DNA of 41,260 nucleotides from Nanobdellota archaeon (GTDB lineage Archaea; Nanobdellota; Nanobdellia; Woesearchaeales; SM23-78): contig JAHJQO010000024.1 of NCBI GenBank assembly GCA_018819305.1, forward strand, positions 1-41,260, in the 5' to 3' direction. Below, one piece after another: positions 23,144 to 31,329 of the stretch. The translations under genes and the position numbers were made by a program. Under the pieces are notes generated by a model that was not told the origin of the DNA, made no database searches, and saw nothing but the letters and a program-made list of their open reading frames with translations. Every line of letters starts with the position of its first letter. Position 1 is the stretch's first letter.

Positions 23144-23986
23144 GTGCGAATAAAAGACAAGATTCATACAATAAGAGGACAACAAGTCATACTTGACAGG
23201 GATTTGGCTGAAATGTATGAAGTTGAAACAAGAGCTCTGAATCAAGCAGTTAAAAGAAATAAAGAAAGATTTCCAGAAGATTTTATGTTTGTTCTAACAC
23301 ATAATGAAGTAGAATCTATGGTATCACAATTTGTGATACCTTCCAAACAGTATTTGGGCGGTTCATTGCCCTTTGCTTTTACAGAACATGGAGTTACAGC
23401 ACTTTCCGGAGTATTAAAAAGCAAAACTGCTATTAAAGTCAATATCCAAGTAATAAGAGCGTTTGTTGCCATGCGAAAATTTATTTCTTCAAATGCCGGG
23501 TTTTTTCAGAGGCTGGATAAAGTGGAGATAAAACAAATTGAGCATGATAAGAAGTTTGAGAAAGTTTTTGATGCTATTGAATCAAAAGAGATAAAGCCTT
23601 CTAAAGGCATATTTTTTGACGGACAGGTTTTTGATGCTCATAAATTTGTTAGTGATTTGATAAGAAAGGCAGAGAAAAGAATTGTTTTGATAGATAATTA
23701 TATTGATGAAGATGTTCTTGTGCTCATATCTAAGAAGAAAAAAGATATTGAAGTCATGATTTACACAAAGAAGATAACTGACCAGTTAAAGCTTAGTTTA
23801 AAAAAGTTAAATGAGCAATACAAAAACATTAATGTTAAAGAGTTTAATAAAAGTCATGACAGATTCTTATTGATAGATGACGATGTCTATCATTTTGGTG
23901 CTTCTTTGAAAGATTTAGGAAAGAAATGGTTTGCATTCTCAAAGTTTAATAAAAAAGCACTTGAATTACTGGAAAAATGCGAATAA
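23144..23986 (+). CDS. ORF6N-domain / PLD-like protein, copy 3
   Basis: The 280-residue paralogue starts at GTG 23144 (VRIKDKIHTIRG), homologous to the ATG of the other copies. An ATG two bases earlier is out of frame. The TATA (TTTATAAATAAG, 23114-23125) is conserved. The PLD-like tail matches copies 1 and 2. The middle has MVSQFVIPSKQYLGGSLPFAFTEHG and one palindrome (23320-23340). L is missing upstream; homology with the other units starts at TTTTTCTCAGTGAAAT. Its stop overlaps a truncated radC by 10 bp. Confidence 0.85.
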   Translation: MRIKDKIHTIRGQQVILDRDLAEMYEVETRALNQAVKRNKERFPEDFMFVLTHNEVESMVSQFVIPSKQYLGGSLPFAFTEHGVTALSGVLKSKTAIKVNIQVIRAFVAMRKFISSNAGFFQRLDKVEIKQIEHDKKFEKVFDAIESKEIKPSKGIFFDGQVFDAHKFVSDLIRKAEKRIVLIDNYIDEDVLVLISKKKKDIEVMIYTKKITDQLKLSLKKLNEQYKNINVKEFNKSHDRFLLIDDDVYHFGASLKDLGKKWFAFSKFNKKALELLEKCE

Positions 23987-24219
23987 AAGACATTTCAATA
24001 GAAAACAGACCTAGAGAAAGATTAATCTATCAAGGAGTTAGTGTTCTTTCAGATGCTGAGTTAATAGCTATTATTCTACAGAGTGGAAGTTCTGGAGAGA
24101 ATGTTATTGATGTGAGTAATAATCTTATTAATGAGTATGGTGTTGAAGAGTTAAATACTCTCAGTATAAAAGAGTTGATGAAGATAAGAGGTATTGGTTA
24201 TGCAAGTAGCTGCTTTTGA
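23977..24219 (+). pseudogene. radC: Truncated RadC (N-terminal helix-hairpin-helix part only)
   Basis: The 80-residue product begins MRIKDISIENRPRERLIYQG and has SVLSDAELIAIILQSGSSGENVIDVS and LMKIRGIGYA. These are the UPF0758/RadC N-terminal domain with its helix-hairpin-helix. The JAB/MPN metalloprotease-like domain that makes up the rest of RadC (~220 residues total) is absent; the frame ends within 15 bp of R copy 7. So the gene was cut at the repeat. RadC genes often neighbour restriction and mobile-element genes. Confidence 0.8.
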
Positions 24220-24228
24220 AAGTTCTTT

Positions 24229-24391
24229 TGTTGCCTTGGAGAACGACCACGAGGGGAACCGATTCATGCAGGTTTCCCGAGGCACAACCCCGGACCGAAG
24301 GGAGGGAAAGAGCTCCGCAACGGAAATAATTAGAAAGAAAATAATTTTGGCTTCCACAATCGATTGCTAGCAAGAGGGTGGAAGCTGAGGG
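24229..24391. repeat. R repeat, copy 7 (expanded first hairpin)
   Basis: The GTTGCCTTGGAG and GAGCTCCGCAAC arms are the same as in R copy 6, but ~65 bp of GC-rich sequence is inserted in the loop (about 24242-24308), with its own GGGGAACC/GGTTTCCC pairing. The second hairpin GCTTCCAC (24350-24357) / GTGGAAGC (24378-24385) is perfect. Confidence 0.9.
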
Positions 24392-24450
24392 AGATACGCA
24401 TAATTAGTAAAAAAATATTTAAAAGCAAGAACGATTCATATTCTATTAAT

Positions 24451-24753
24451 ATGGTAAAGAATAAATTGAGCAAGGAAGACCTGGAATTTGTTAATGCTTT
24501 AAGGTCTAAACTTAAGAAGAACAAAACATTTGTAGAATGTCCTATATGTAAGTCACAAAATAATCTTCAGATCGCACCCCATTATGCTCACAGACCTTTA
24601 AAACAGAATTTATTTAAGCCCTACAGCGGAATAATTATTCCTTGTAAATCCATAATATGTAGTGATTGTGGTTTTGTAATGGATTTTTCTGTACAAGAAT
24701 TAGGTATGCTTTCGAAGAAAGCAAAGTCAAAAAATGGTAATAAAAAAGAATAA
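24451..24753 (+). CDS. Zinc-ribbon protein
   Basis: The 100-residue protein has CPIC (C30, C33) and CSDC (C70, C73), a zinc ribbon with a 36-residue spacer that contains HYAHRP. The start at ATG 24451 lies ~30 nt after AAATATTTAAAAG, so it is leaderless; an earlier frame opening at 24364 would run through R copy 7. It overlaps the next gene by 20 bp. The role is unknown; it may be a nucleic-acid binding subunit working with the membrane protein. Confidence 0.72.
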   Translation: MVKNKLSKEDLEFVNALRSKLKKNKTFVECPICKSQNNLQIAPHYAHRPLKQNLFKPYSGIIIPCKSIICSDCGFVMDFSVQELGMLSKKAKSKNGNKKE

Positions 24754-25414
24754 AACATTTGTTGGAATTTCGGAACATAAACATATTAACCATATAAAAC
24801 CACCTTCCTTAATAATTCCCTCAAATCCATCAAAATACAAAGAATTAAAAAAACGGCAAAAAAAATATCAAAAAAAAGTTAGCGAATCTGTAAAGTCTCT
24901 ACTTGAGAGTTCTTTTAAATCGGAAAAGAAATATATACCTCGATTTAGAAAGCTCAAATATTTAGCTATTTCTCTCATAATAGTTAGTTTCATTTTGCTA
25001 CTTTTTCAAGTAAATATTGTAATTCCCCTTGATAAGAATCTTAATATCCATTTAATACCAGAATTATGGAATGTGATTTTTATACTCGGAACAATTTTGC
25101 TGGGTATTTCATTCATATATTTCCAAATAATTAAGTCGTTAATACACTCTTTAGAAGTACCTCATGTAATTGATGAAACTAAAAGACTTTCGAGTATCCG
25201 TGGATTTCAAAACTTTTTACATAAAGAAATAAATACTTATCCTAAACTCTTTGATGAATTAGTAATGAAAGAGAAAGATGAAAAAAAACAAATTAAAAAA
25301 ATGCTTCTAAGTGCAGACTACGTTAAAAAATTTAAAGAAGCACAAAAAAATAAAGATTTTGATACTATGTCCGAATTGACTTATACATTCTTTAAAGAAC
25401 TTAAGAAAATTTAA
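24734..25414 (+). CDS. Two-TM membrane protein of unknown function
   Basis: The 226-residue protein has a basic N-terminal ~75 residues, two membrane segments (LKYLAISLIIVSFILLLF near 76-95 and WNVIFILGTILLGISFIYF near 115-135) and a ~90-residue charged cytoplasmic tail with coiled-coil character. It overlaps the zinc-ribbon gene by 20 bp, so they are probably translated together. I do not recognise the family. A two-TM plus cytoplasmic-tail layout is frequent in defence effectors, but nothing more specific supports that here. Confidence 0.7.
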   Translation: MVIKKNKTFVGISEHKHINHIKPPSLIIPSNPSKYKELKKRQKKYQKKVSESVKSLLESSFKSEKKYIPRFRKLKYLAISLIIVSFILLLFQVNIVIPLDKNLNIHLIPELWNVIFILGTILLGISFIYFQIIKSLIHSLEVPHVIDETKRLSSIRGFQNFLHKEINTYPKLFDELVMKEKDEKKQIKKMLLSADYVKKFKEAQKNKDFDTMSELTYTFFKELKKI

Positions 25415-25538
25415 CTTCTTCTTTTATGGAAAGTCACCTAAAAGGACCGAATTTATCCCAAAACCCAAAAAAATGACAACCTTGCCTTCAATACCTTTAT
25501 AAACTTCTAATGTCTCCCTTATCGAGGAGGGAGTGGCT

Positions 25539-27077
25539 ATGGAAAACAATAATTCACAAGGAGATTTGGGCTTTGAAAAAAAGCTCTGGGCTGCAGCTGA
25601 CAAGATGAGGAGCAACATGGATGCTGCTGAGTATAAGCACGTAGTTCTAGGCATTATATTCTTAAAATACATTTCAGATTCTTTCAAAGAACTCTATGAT
25701 AAACTAAGTAATGATCCTGAAAGTGATCCTGAAGAAAGAGATGAATACATTGCAGAAAATGTGTTCTGGGTTCCACCAAGTGCTAGATGGGAGTATTTGC
25801 AAAAAAACGCAAAGCAACCAACTATAGGTAGTATTATTGATGATGCAATGGAAGCCATAGAACGAGATAATCCTTCATTAAAAGGAGTGCTTCCTAAAAA
25901 TTATAACAGAGAAGCTCTTGACAAGCAAAGACTTGGAGAATTAATTGACTTAATAGGAACAATAGGTCTTGGTGATAAAGAGAATAGAAGCAAGGATATT
26001 CTTGGAAGAGTTTATGAGTACTTCTTAGGAGAATTTGCTGATGCTGAAGGTAAGAAAGGAGGTCAGTTCTATACTCCTAGATGCATAGTTAAATTATTAG
26101 TTCATATGATAAAGCCTTACAAGGGAAGAGTTTTTGACCCCTGCTGTGGTTCAGGAGGAATGTTTGTTCAATCTGAAAAATTTGTTGAAGAACATGGCGG
26201 AAAAAAAGGAGACATCTATGTTTATGGACAAGAAAGCAATTCAACAACCTGGCGTTTATGTAAAATGAATCTTGCTATCAGAGCAATTGATAATAAAGTT
26301 GAATGGAATAATGAAGGAAGCTTTTTAAAAGACGCTCATCCTGATTTGAAAGCAGATTTTATCCTAGCAAATCCTCCATTTAATGATTCTGACTGGAAAG
26401 GAGACTTATTAAGAGATGATGCAAGATGGAAATATGGCTTGCCACCAACAGGAAATGCTAACTTTGCATGGGTACAACACTTTATTTATCATCTTAAACC
26501 AACTGGAATTGCTGGTTTTGTTCTTTCTAATGGTTCAATGAGTTCAATGACATCTAATGAAGGAGAAATCAGGAAAAATATTATTGAAGAAGATGTTGTT
26601 GATTGCATGATAGCACTGCCTTCACAGTTGTTTTACAATACAATGATACCTGCATGCTTATGGTTTGTTTCTCGAGACAGAAAAGACCATAATTTCAGAG
26701 ACAGAAGAGGAGAAGTTCTTTTTATTGATGCTAGGAATATGGGAGAAATGATTGACAGAAGACACAGAGATTTAACAGATGAAGATATTAAGAAAATATC
26801 AGATACTTATCATGCTTGGAAAAGCAAAGAAAGCAAGTATGAAGATATTCTTGGCTTCTGTAAATCAGCCAAACTAGAAGAAATAAGAAAACATGGGCAC
26901 ATTTTAACACCCGGCAGATACATTGGCATAGAAGAAGAGGAAGACGACGGAATACCATTCGAAGAAAAGATGAAGAAACTGACATCAGAACTAGCAAAAC
27001 AAATGGAAGAAGGCAAAAAGCTAGATGAAGAGATAAAGAAGAATTTGGAAGGGATTGGGTATGAGGTAAAATCATGA
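25539..27077 (+). CDS. hsdM: Type I restriction-modification DNA methyltransferase subunit
   Basis: HsdM methylates adenine in the site chosen by HsdS. The N-terminal helical domain ([27 protein letters not shown]) is followed by the SAM motif [11 protein letters not shown] near 200 and the catalytic ANPPFND near 275. The 512-residue length is normal. ATG 25539 is preferred over GTG 25533 because the Shine-Dalgarno GAGGAGGG (25524-25531) is ~7 nt away. CTCCCT (25514-25519) could pair with AGGGAG (25528-25533) and hide the Shine-Dalgarno if transcription starts early enough. It leads an eight-gene defence operon, though a separate leader precedes the next gene. Confidence 0.95.
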   Translation: MENNNSQGDLGFEKKLWAAADKMRSNMDAAEYKHVVLGIIFLKYISDSFKELYDKLSNDPESDPEERDEYIAENVFWVPPSARWEYLQKNAKQPTIGSIIDDAMEAIERDNPSLKGVLPKNYNREALDKQRLGELIDLIGTIGLGDKENRSKDILGRVYEYFLGEFADAEGKKGGQFYTPRCIVKLLVHMIKPYKGRVFDPCCGSGGMFVQSEKFVEEHGGKKGDIYVYGQESNSTTWRLCKMNLAIRAIDNKVEWNNEGSFLKDAHPDLKADFILANPPFNDSDWKGDLLRDDARWKYGLPPTGNANFAWVQHFIYHLKPTGIAGFVLSNGSMSSMTSNEGEIRKNIIEEDVVDCMIALPSQLFYNTMIPACLWFVSRDRKDHNFRDRRGEVLFIDARNMGEMIDRRHRDLTDEDIKKISDTYHAWKSKESKYEDILGFCKSAKLEEIRKHGHILTPGRYIGIEEEEDDGIPFEEKMKKLTSELAKQMEEGKKLDEEIKKNLEGIGYEVKS

Positions 27078-27088
27078 AAAAGCGAAAT

Positions 27089-27190
27089 TTTTATATATAC
27101 CCTTGTATATACCATATCTTATATTTAAGTCCCCAGTATGACCTCTACGGAGGGAATGCTGGGCATCCTACTCACACTAATTCTAGAGGT
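27089..27190 (+). promoter_or_regulatory. Structured leader before the NYN gene
   Basis: A TATA-like TTTTATATATA (27088-27098) is followed by a stem CCCAG/CTGGG enclosing CCTC-TACG-GAGG (27142-27153), a UNCG-type tetraloop hairpin. The same 5' arm, ACCTCTA (27141-27147), is fully complementary to TAGAGGT (27184-27190), which includes the Shine-Dalgarno of the NYN gene. Two mutually exclusive folds are therefore possible. Confidence 0.5.
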
Positions 27191-27195
27191 TTAAT

Positions 27196-27834
27196 ATGAA
27201 AAAAGCCATATTTTTCGTAGATGCAAATAACTGGTATCACAATGTAAAAAAGTTCTTTCCCCCTGGAGACATAGATATTAAAAAAATAGCAGAACTTCTA
27301 GCAGATGCCAAAGGCTATGAGTTAGTTGAAATAAGATGGTACGCTTCAACACCAAGCATAAAAGATGGCGAAAGGATGTATTATAAACACATGTCTTATC
27401 TGGGACATTTAGAAAAATCAGGCATTAAAGTCATAAAAAGAAAGCTTCAAAGATTATCAAATGAAGAAATCATAAAGAAGAAAAAAGAAACAATTGAAAA
27501 CCTCTATTTATGTGAACACTGCAAGCCATTACTTGAATCTGTGTTTCTAGACTTAGCTGATATAAAGAAAAAAGAAAAAGGGATTGATATTTGGGTGGCT
27601 GTTGACATGCTTCGTAAATGTCTAATTGAAAAAGAATGTGAAGTCTGTGTTTTAATATCTGGAGATGCAGATTTTGTACCCGCATTAGAACTCATTACAA
27701 AGAATGGAAATGAAGTGCTAACAAGCATGGTTCCATGGGGCTACTCAACTGAACTAAGAAAAAAATTCCCCTTTTTCATGCTCAGAAGAGAAACTCTGAT
27801 GAAATGTTTTAAAGAGTATAAGGATAAAAAATAA
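27196..27834 (+). CDS. NYN-domain ribonuclease-like protein
   Basis: The 212-residue protein has the NYN (PIN-like) acidic set: FFVDANNWYHN near residue 9, KGIDIWVAVDML near 135 and ISGDADFVPALELI near 155. These residues coordinate Mg2+ in LabA/NYN nucleases. A CEHC pair near 113 may bind metal. It lies between hsdM and hsdS, inside a restriction operon, so an RNA-cleaving backup role is plausible but inferred. The next gene starts 1 bp after its stop. Confidence 0.85.
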   Translation: MKKAIFFVDANNWYHNVKKFFPPGDIDIKKIAELLADAKGYELVEIRWYASTPSIKDGERMYYKHMSYLGHLEKSGIKVIKRKLQRLSNEEIIKKKKETIENLYLCEHCKPLLESVFLDLADIKKKEKGIDIWVAVDMLRKCLIEKECEVCVLISGDADFVPALELITKNGNEVLTSMVPWGYSTELRKKFPFFMLRRETLMKCFKEYKDKK

Positions 27835-27835
27835 A

Positions 27836-28117
27836 ATGGATTTAGTCGGTCAATTAATATTTGGAGTCGTATTTGGATTAATAGGTTTTGGGATTGGAAA
27901 ACTTGCAGGTCTTAATCCAGCGATACTTGCTGCAGATGCGGGAGCAATCATAATTATACTTCCTTTGCTTGTAATCATACTAAGAATATCTTTTAATCCA
28001 GAATCAGGGTTAACAGCAATCGAAGACATGGTAAACTGGTTTGTCAAATACTGGCCTGGAATAATTATCGGACAAATAGCAGGGAATTTGGTTGGTGCAT
28101 TTACAGGTGAAAATTAA
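27836..28117 (+). CDS. Small hydrophobic membrane protein
   Basis: The 93-residue protein has three hydrophobic stretches: LIFGVVFGLIGFGIGKLAGL, AGAIIIILPLLVIILRI and WPGIIIGQIAGNLVGAF. Gly-rich GxxxG-type spacing suggests helix packing. It overlaps the stop/start of the PIN-HsdS gene by 1 bp (TAATG). I do not recognise a family; a membrane effector or anchor for the NYN protein are both possible. Confidence 0.72.
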   Translation: MDLVGQLIFGVVFGLIGFGIGKLAGLNPAILAADAGAIIIILPLLVIILRISFNPESGLTAIEDMVNWFVKYWPGIIIGQIAGNLVGAFTGEN

Positions 28118-29874
28118 TGAAAAAATATATGTTTGATACAAATTGCTTCTATAAAATAAAATCTTCTGAAACTGATAAGTTTAATAATTTTCAAATATTA
28201 ATTACTCCCATACAAGAGAGGGAGATTCAGGAACAAAAATTTCCTGACCAAGAAAGAAAAGAAAGATTTCTAAAAGTATGTAAATCAATAAAAACACAAA
28301 AGTCATTATTATGTTCATTCGTTCCAGATCATCCCGAAGCATGCGTGCTTGATTCCTCCACACTAAAAATCGATGGCGGAAAAATAACATCCAAATTATT
28401 AGAAGAATTGAATACTTATAAAAAGGAAGAAAATAATCTTGATGATGCATTAATTGCTGAAAATGCGATACAATCTGACGCAATATTAGTGACAAACGAA
28501 GTGAAACTTAGAAAAATTGTAAATAAATTCTATCCTGGAAAGGCAATATCTTTAGACGACTTCAAAAAGAAAATGAAAACAAAATTCAAACAAACTGAAA
28601 TAGGAAAAATTCCTGAAGATTGGGAAGTTGTTGAAGTACATGAAATTGGTAAAGTTGTAACCGGAAAAACACCACCCACTAAAAATAAAAATTACTTCGG
28701 AAGTGCATACCCCTTCATTCGAATACCCGATATGGGAAAATCTGTGTATGTAGAAAAAACAGAAATAAGTTTATCAGAGAAAGGCGCAGAATATATGAAG
28801 AAATTGAAGTTACCTCCTAAAACAGTTATGATTTCATGTTTGGCTACTATTGGAAAAGTTGGAATAACTATTAGAGATTCTTTCACAAACCAGCAAATAA
28901 ATTCAGTTATACCTAATTTAACAAAAATTTATCCAGAATGGATTTATTATTACTTTAAAATAAAAACAAAATACTTAGAAAGTCTGGGTGGCGGTGGCTC
29001 AGTATATACAAATATTTCAAAAAGCAAATTTGAAAGAGCAAAAATCACTTTACCGAAACTTGAAGAACAAAAAAACATAATCAAAATCCTCTCGGACCTT
29101 GATGCTAAGATCGAACTCAACACTCAAATGAACCAAACCCTTGAATCAATCGGCCAAGCCATCTTCAAGCACTGGTTTGTTGACTTTGAATTCCCTAATG
29201 AACAAGGAAAGCCTTACAAATCAAGCGGTGGAGAAATGGTTAATAGTGAGTTAGGGAAGATTCCGAAGGGGTGGAGGGTTGGAAAATTCGATGGTTTAGG
29301 AAAAATTCAGCCTGGTTTTGCTTTTAAAAGTAAAGATTTTGTTGAAGATGGAATTAAATTAGTTAAAATAAGAAACATTCAAAATTCAGAGATAAATTTA
29401 ACTTGTGAAAGTTATTTACCTAAGAATATTTTTGATAGCATGGATAATAAATTTCATTTAAAATCAGGAGATGTTTTGATAGCTATGACCGGAGCGAAAA
29501 TAGGAAAAATAGGAATTATTCCAAAAAACAAAGAGATTATGTTATTAAATCAACGTGTTGGAAAAGTTATTTCAGACAATAAGTACCTAATATACTTATT
29601 TCTCAAATCGAAAATGATACAATCACTTATTACAGGTACATCATCAGCCAGCAGCGCTCAGGCAAATGTTAGTAATACAGATATTGAAAATATTGAAATA
29701 ATTTTACCTAATCAAGAAACTCTTTCTAAGTTTAACCAAATAATAGATTCAATTTATGAAAAATTGGTTCAAAACTTAGGAGAAAATATTATTTTATCAA
29801 AAATCCGCGATGCTCTCCTTCCTAAACTCATGTCCGGTCAGATAAGGGTGCCTGTTGAGGTGAAAAATGATTAA
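28117..29874 (+). CDS. hsdS: PIN domain fused to type I specificity subunit HsdS
   Basis: Residues ~1-150 look like a PIN ribonuclease: YMFDTNCFY (D7, N9), acidic EREIQEQ near 34, NNLDDALIAENA (D109/D110) and DAILVTNE near 121-128. Residues ~158-585 are a full HsdS with two target-recognition domains, each opened by a GKIPxxW motif (163 and near 385), and the central conserved helix LDAKIELNTQMNQTLESIGQAIFKHWFVDFE. HsdS normally is ~400-450 residues. No internal start between PIN and HsdS is evident, so this is a real fusion in frame. kwaA overlaps it by 8 bp. Confidence 0.85.
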   Translation: MKKYMFDTNCFYKIKSSETDKFNNFQILITPIQEREIQEQKFPDQERKERFLKVCKSIKTQKSLLCSFVPDHPEACVLDSSTLKIDGGKITSKLLEELNTYKKEENNLDDALIAENAIQSDAILVTNEVKLRKIVNKFYPGKAISLDDFKKKMKTKFKQTEIGKIPEDWEVVEVHEIGKVVTGKTPPTKNKNYFGSAYPFIRIPDMGKSVYVEKTEISLSEKGAEYMKKLKLPPKTVMISCLATIGKVGITIRDSFTNQQINSVIPNLTKIYPEWIYYYFKIKTKYLESLGGGGSVYTNISKSKFERAKITLPKLEEQKNIIKILSDLDAKIELNTQMNQTLESIGQAIFKHWFVDFEFPNEQGKPYKSSGGEMVNSELGKIPKGWRVGKFDGLGKIQPGFAFKSKDFVEDGIKLVKIRNIQNSEINLTCESYLPKNIFDSMDNKFHLKSGDVLIAMTGAKIGKIGIIPKNKEIMLLNQRVGKVISDNKYLIYLFLKSKMIQSLITGTSSASSAQANVSNTDIENIEIILPNQETLSKFNQIIDSIYEKLVQNLGENIILSKIRDALLPKLMSGQIRVPVEVKND

Positions 29875-30367
29875 AGAATATGTTAAGATATTTTTGTTTT
29901 TAAGTTCATATGCGCCTCTTTTCCTAATTTTAGGTATAAAGAATTATTTTTCTATTCCTCTCGTTATTATCATGATTGCTCTTATTTTGATATCTCTACT
30001 TTTTTTAGTTTATGTTACTAAGAAAGCTTCCAAAATGAGTGGAGATTATAAAAGCATTGTAGATGCCAAAGACAAATCTCACCAATATTTAGAATATATA
30101 ATCGCATACATCATACCTTTTCTAGGTTTTAATCCAAATAATGTCGCAGATATGATCGCATTAATCATAGTATTTATCATAATTGGGATTTTATATATAC
30201 GCTCAGATCTAATATATATGAACCCAGTATTAAATTTCCTCGGATACAAAATGTTTAAAGTTACTTTGGCAGAAGGAAATTTAATGGTCATTTCAAAAAA
30301 AGAAATTGCAAAACAAGATCGAATTAGGATATATAATATTTCAAAAAAAGTCGGGGTGGCTAAGTAA
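29867..30367 (+). CDS. kwaA: KwaA-like membrane protein (Kiwa defence)
   Basis: The 166-residue protein has four predicted membrane segments: near residues 7-23, 30-51, 75-88 and 95-110, then a short cytoplasmic tail. The pattern YIIAYIIPFLGF, then DMIALIIVFIIIGILYIRSDLIYMNP and FLGYKMFKV fits KwaA of the Kiwa anti-phage system, known as a four-TM protein. The call depends mostly on its being directly followed by a KwaB-like gene 2 bp downstream. Kiwa is best known from bacteria. Confidence 0.65.
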   Translation: MIKEYVKIFLFLSSYAPLFLILGIKNYFSIPLVIIMIALILISLLFLVYVTKKASKMSGDYKSIVDAKDKSHQYLEYIIAYIIPFLGFNPNNVADMIALIIVFIIIGILYIRSDLIYMNPVLNFLGYKMFKVTLAEGNLMVISKKEIAKQDRIRIYNISKKVGVAK

Positions 30368-30369
30368 AA

Positions 30370-31329
30370 ATGATAAAAAACAAAAAAGAATACTTTAATA
30401 AATTATTATCTCTACTAAAAAATAAAGAGTTAGCAGTCAGCATTCTCTTTGTAACTCGCAGCAAAGAAGATGATTCTTATGAAATTCACAAAGGCAATTT
30501 ATCAGATGAACTTAGTAAAATATTGAGAGAGTTGTGTCTTAGAATTTCAGAAAAATCATACAGTAATCCAGAAAAGAAAAGTTTTGCACCCTATGATCCT
30601 TCTCAAAAAGGAAGTAATTGTACAGAATATATTGAAGGCCCTGAATTGGACCAAATCCAACCAATTCTTAATACGATTGACGGGACACCTTATGATTTAA
30701 AAAAACTTGATAAAAAGTTTCTCAGTAACTTATGGTTCTATGTTATTCATTTAAGCGATGGTAAAAAAGAAGTTCTATTTTTTAAAAAATACTCACAAGG
30801 AATGGTTTTAACTAAAGGTTGGGGTCTAGCATGGACTTTTAAATCAGGAAATTTTGATAAAATTAAAAAAGATACTTTTATCATACCTGATAAAAGTGAT
30901 TGTGTACTTTTTGATAATAATCTAATAATAAGATCCAAAGGTAATTTTGAGAAGATTTTTAATTTCATCCATTTAATTGAAGAAAATGCTAAAGCCGCAA
31001 TTAAATTCATTGAAGAAAAACTACCCTTTAAAATAGATAATTTTGATAAAATCAAAACCGGTTGGATGGAACACGAACAAAAAGTGAGGAAACTAAATAA
31101 TATTTATTCAACAAAAATTCTTGAAAAGATAAAGCCAGAGAGTATCCAAGTATTAATAAAAGCAGGAATATTAAACACTGTTACCACAAAGAAAGACAAA
31201 GACGGCACGTTAATAGTGAGTTCCACGGACCCTTGGGAAATACTTCATATTTTAGATGATGATTATGTTAAATCTTTATTAACAGGAATTGATTATGAAG
31301 CACCTCATAAAAAGAGAATTAAAAAATGA
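30370..31329 (+). CDS. kwaB: KwaB-like DUF4868 protein (Kiwa defence)
   Basis: The 319-residue protein has the KwaB/DUF4868 middle region: a strand-rich block [24 protein letters not shown], a segment [32 protein letters not shown], and helical C-terminal ~110 residues. KwaB forms a membrane complex with KwaA and acts on phage DNA after signalling from the membrane. The length matches characterised KwaB (~315). Its stop overlaps the hsdR start by 4 bp (ATGA), so Kiwa and R-M components are made from one message. Confidence 0.68.
   Translation: MIKNKKEYFNKLLSLLKNKELAVSILFVTRSKEDDSYEIHKGNLSDELSKILRELCLRISEKSYSNPEKKSFAPYDPSQKGSNCTEYIEGPELDQIQPILNTIDGTPYDLKKLDKKFLSNLWFYVIHLSDGKKEVLFFKKYSQGMVLTKGWGLAWTFKSGNFDKIKKDTFIIPDKSDCVLFDNNLIIRSKGNFEKIFNFIHLIEENAKAAIKFIEEKLPFKIDNFDKIKTGWMEHEQKVRKLNNIYSTKILEKIKPESIQVLIKAGILNTVTTKKDKDGTLIVSSTDPWEILHILDDDYVKSLLTGIDYEAPHKKRIKK

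Noticed and set aside
13685-24391. Integron with attC sites as the explanation for the L/R repeats.
   Set aside because: L contains GCTCAAC, which fits one attC core, but no complementary GTTRRRY partner lies at a consistent distance, L copy 2 lacks it, genes lie on both strands, and no tyrosine recombinase is in the window.
13685-24391. CRISPR array as the source of repeats.
   Set aside because: Copies are 1-3 kb apart, separated by genes rather than short spacers, and no cas gene is present.
25514-25533. A translational switch hairpin at the hsdM start.
   Set aside because: The TATA box at ~25495-25504 puts the transcript start near or after the 5' arm, so the hairpin is probably not in the mRNA.
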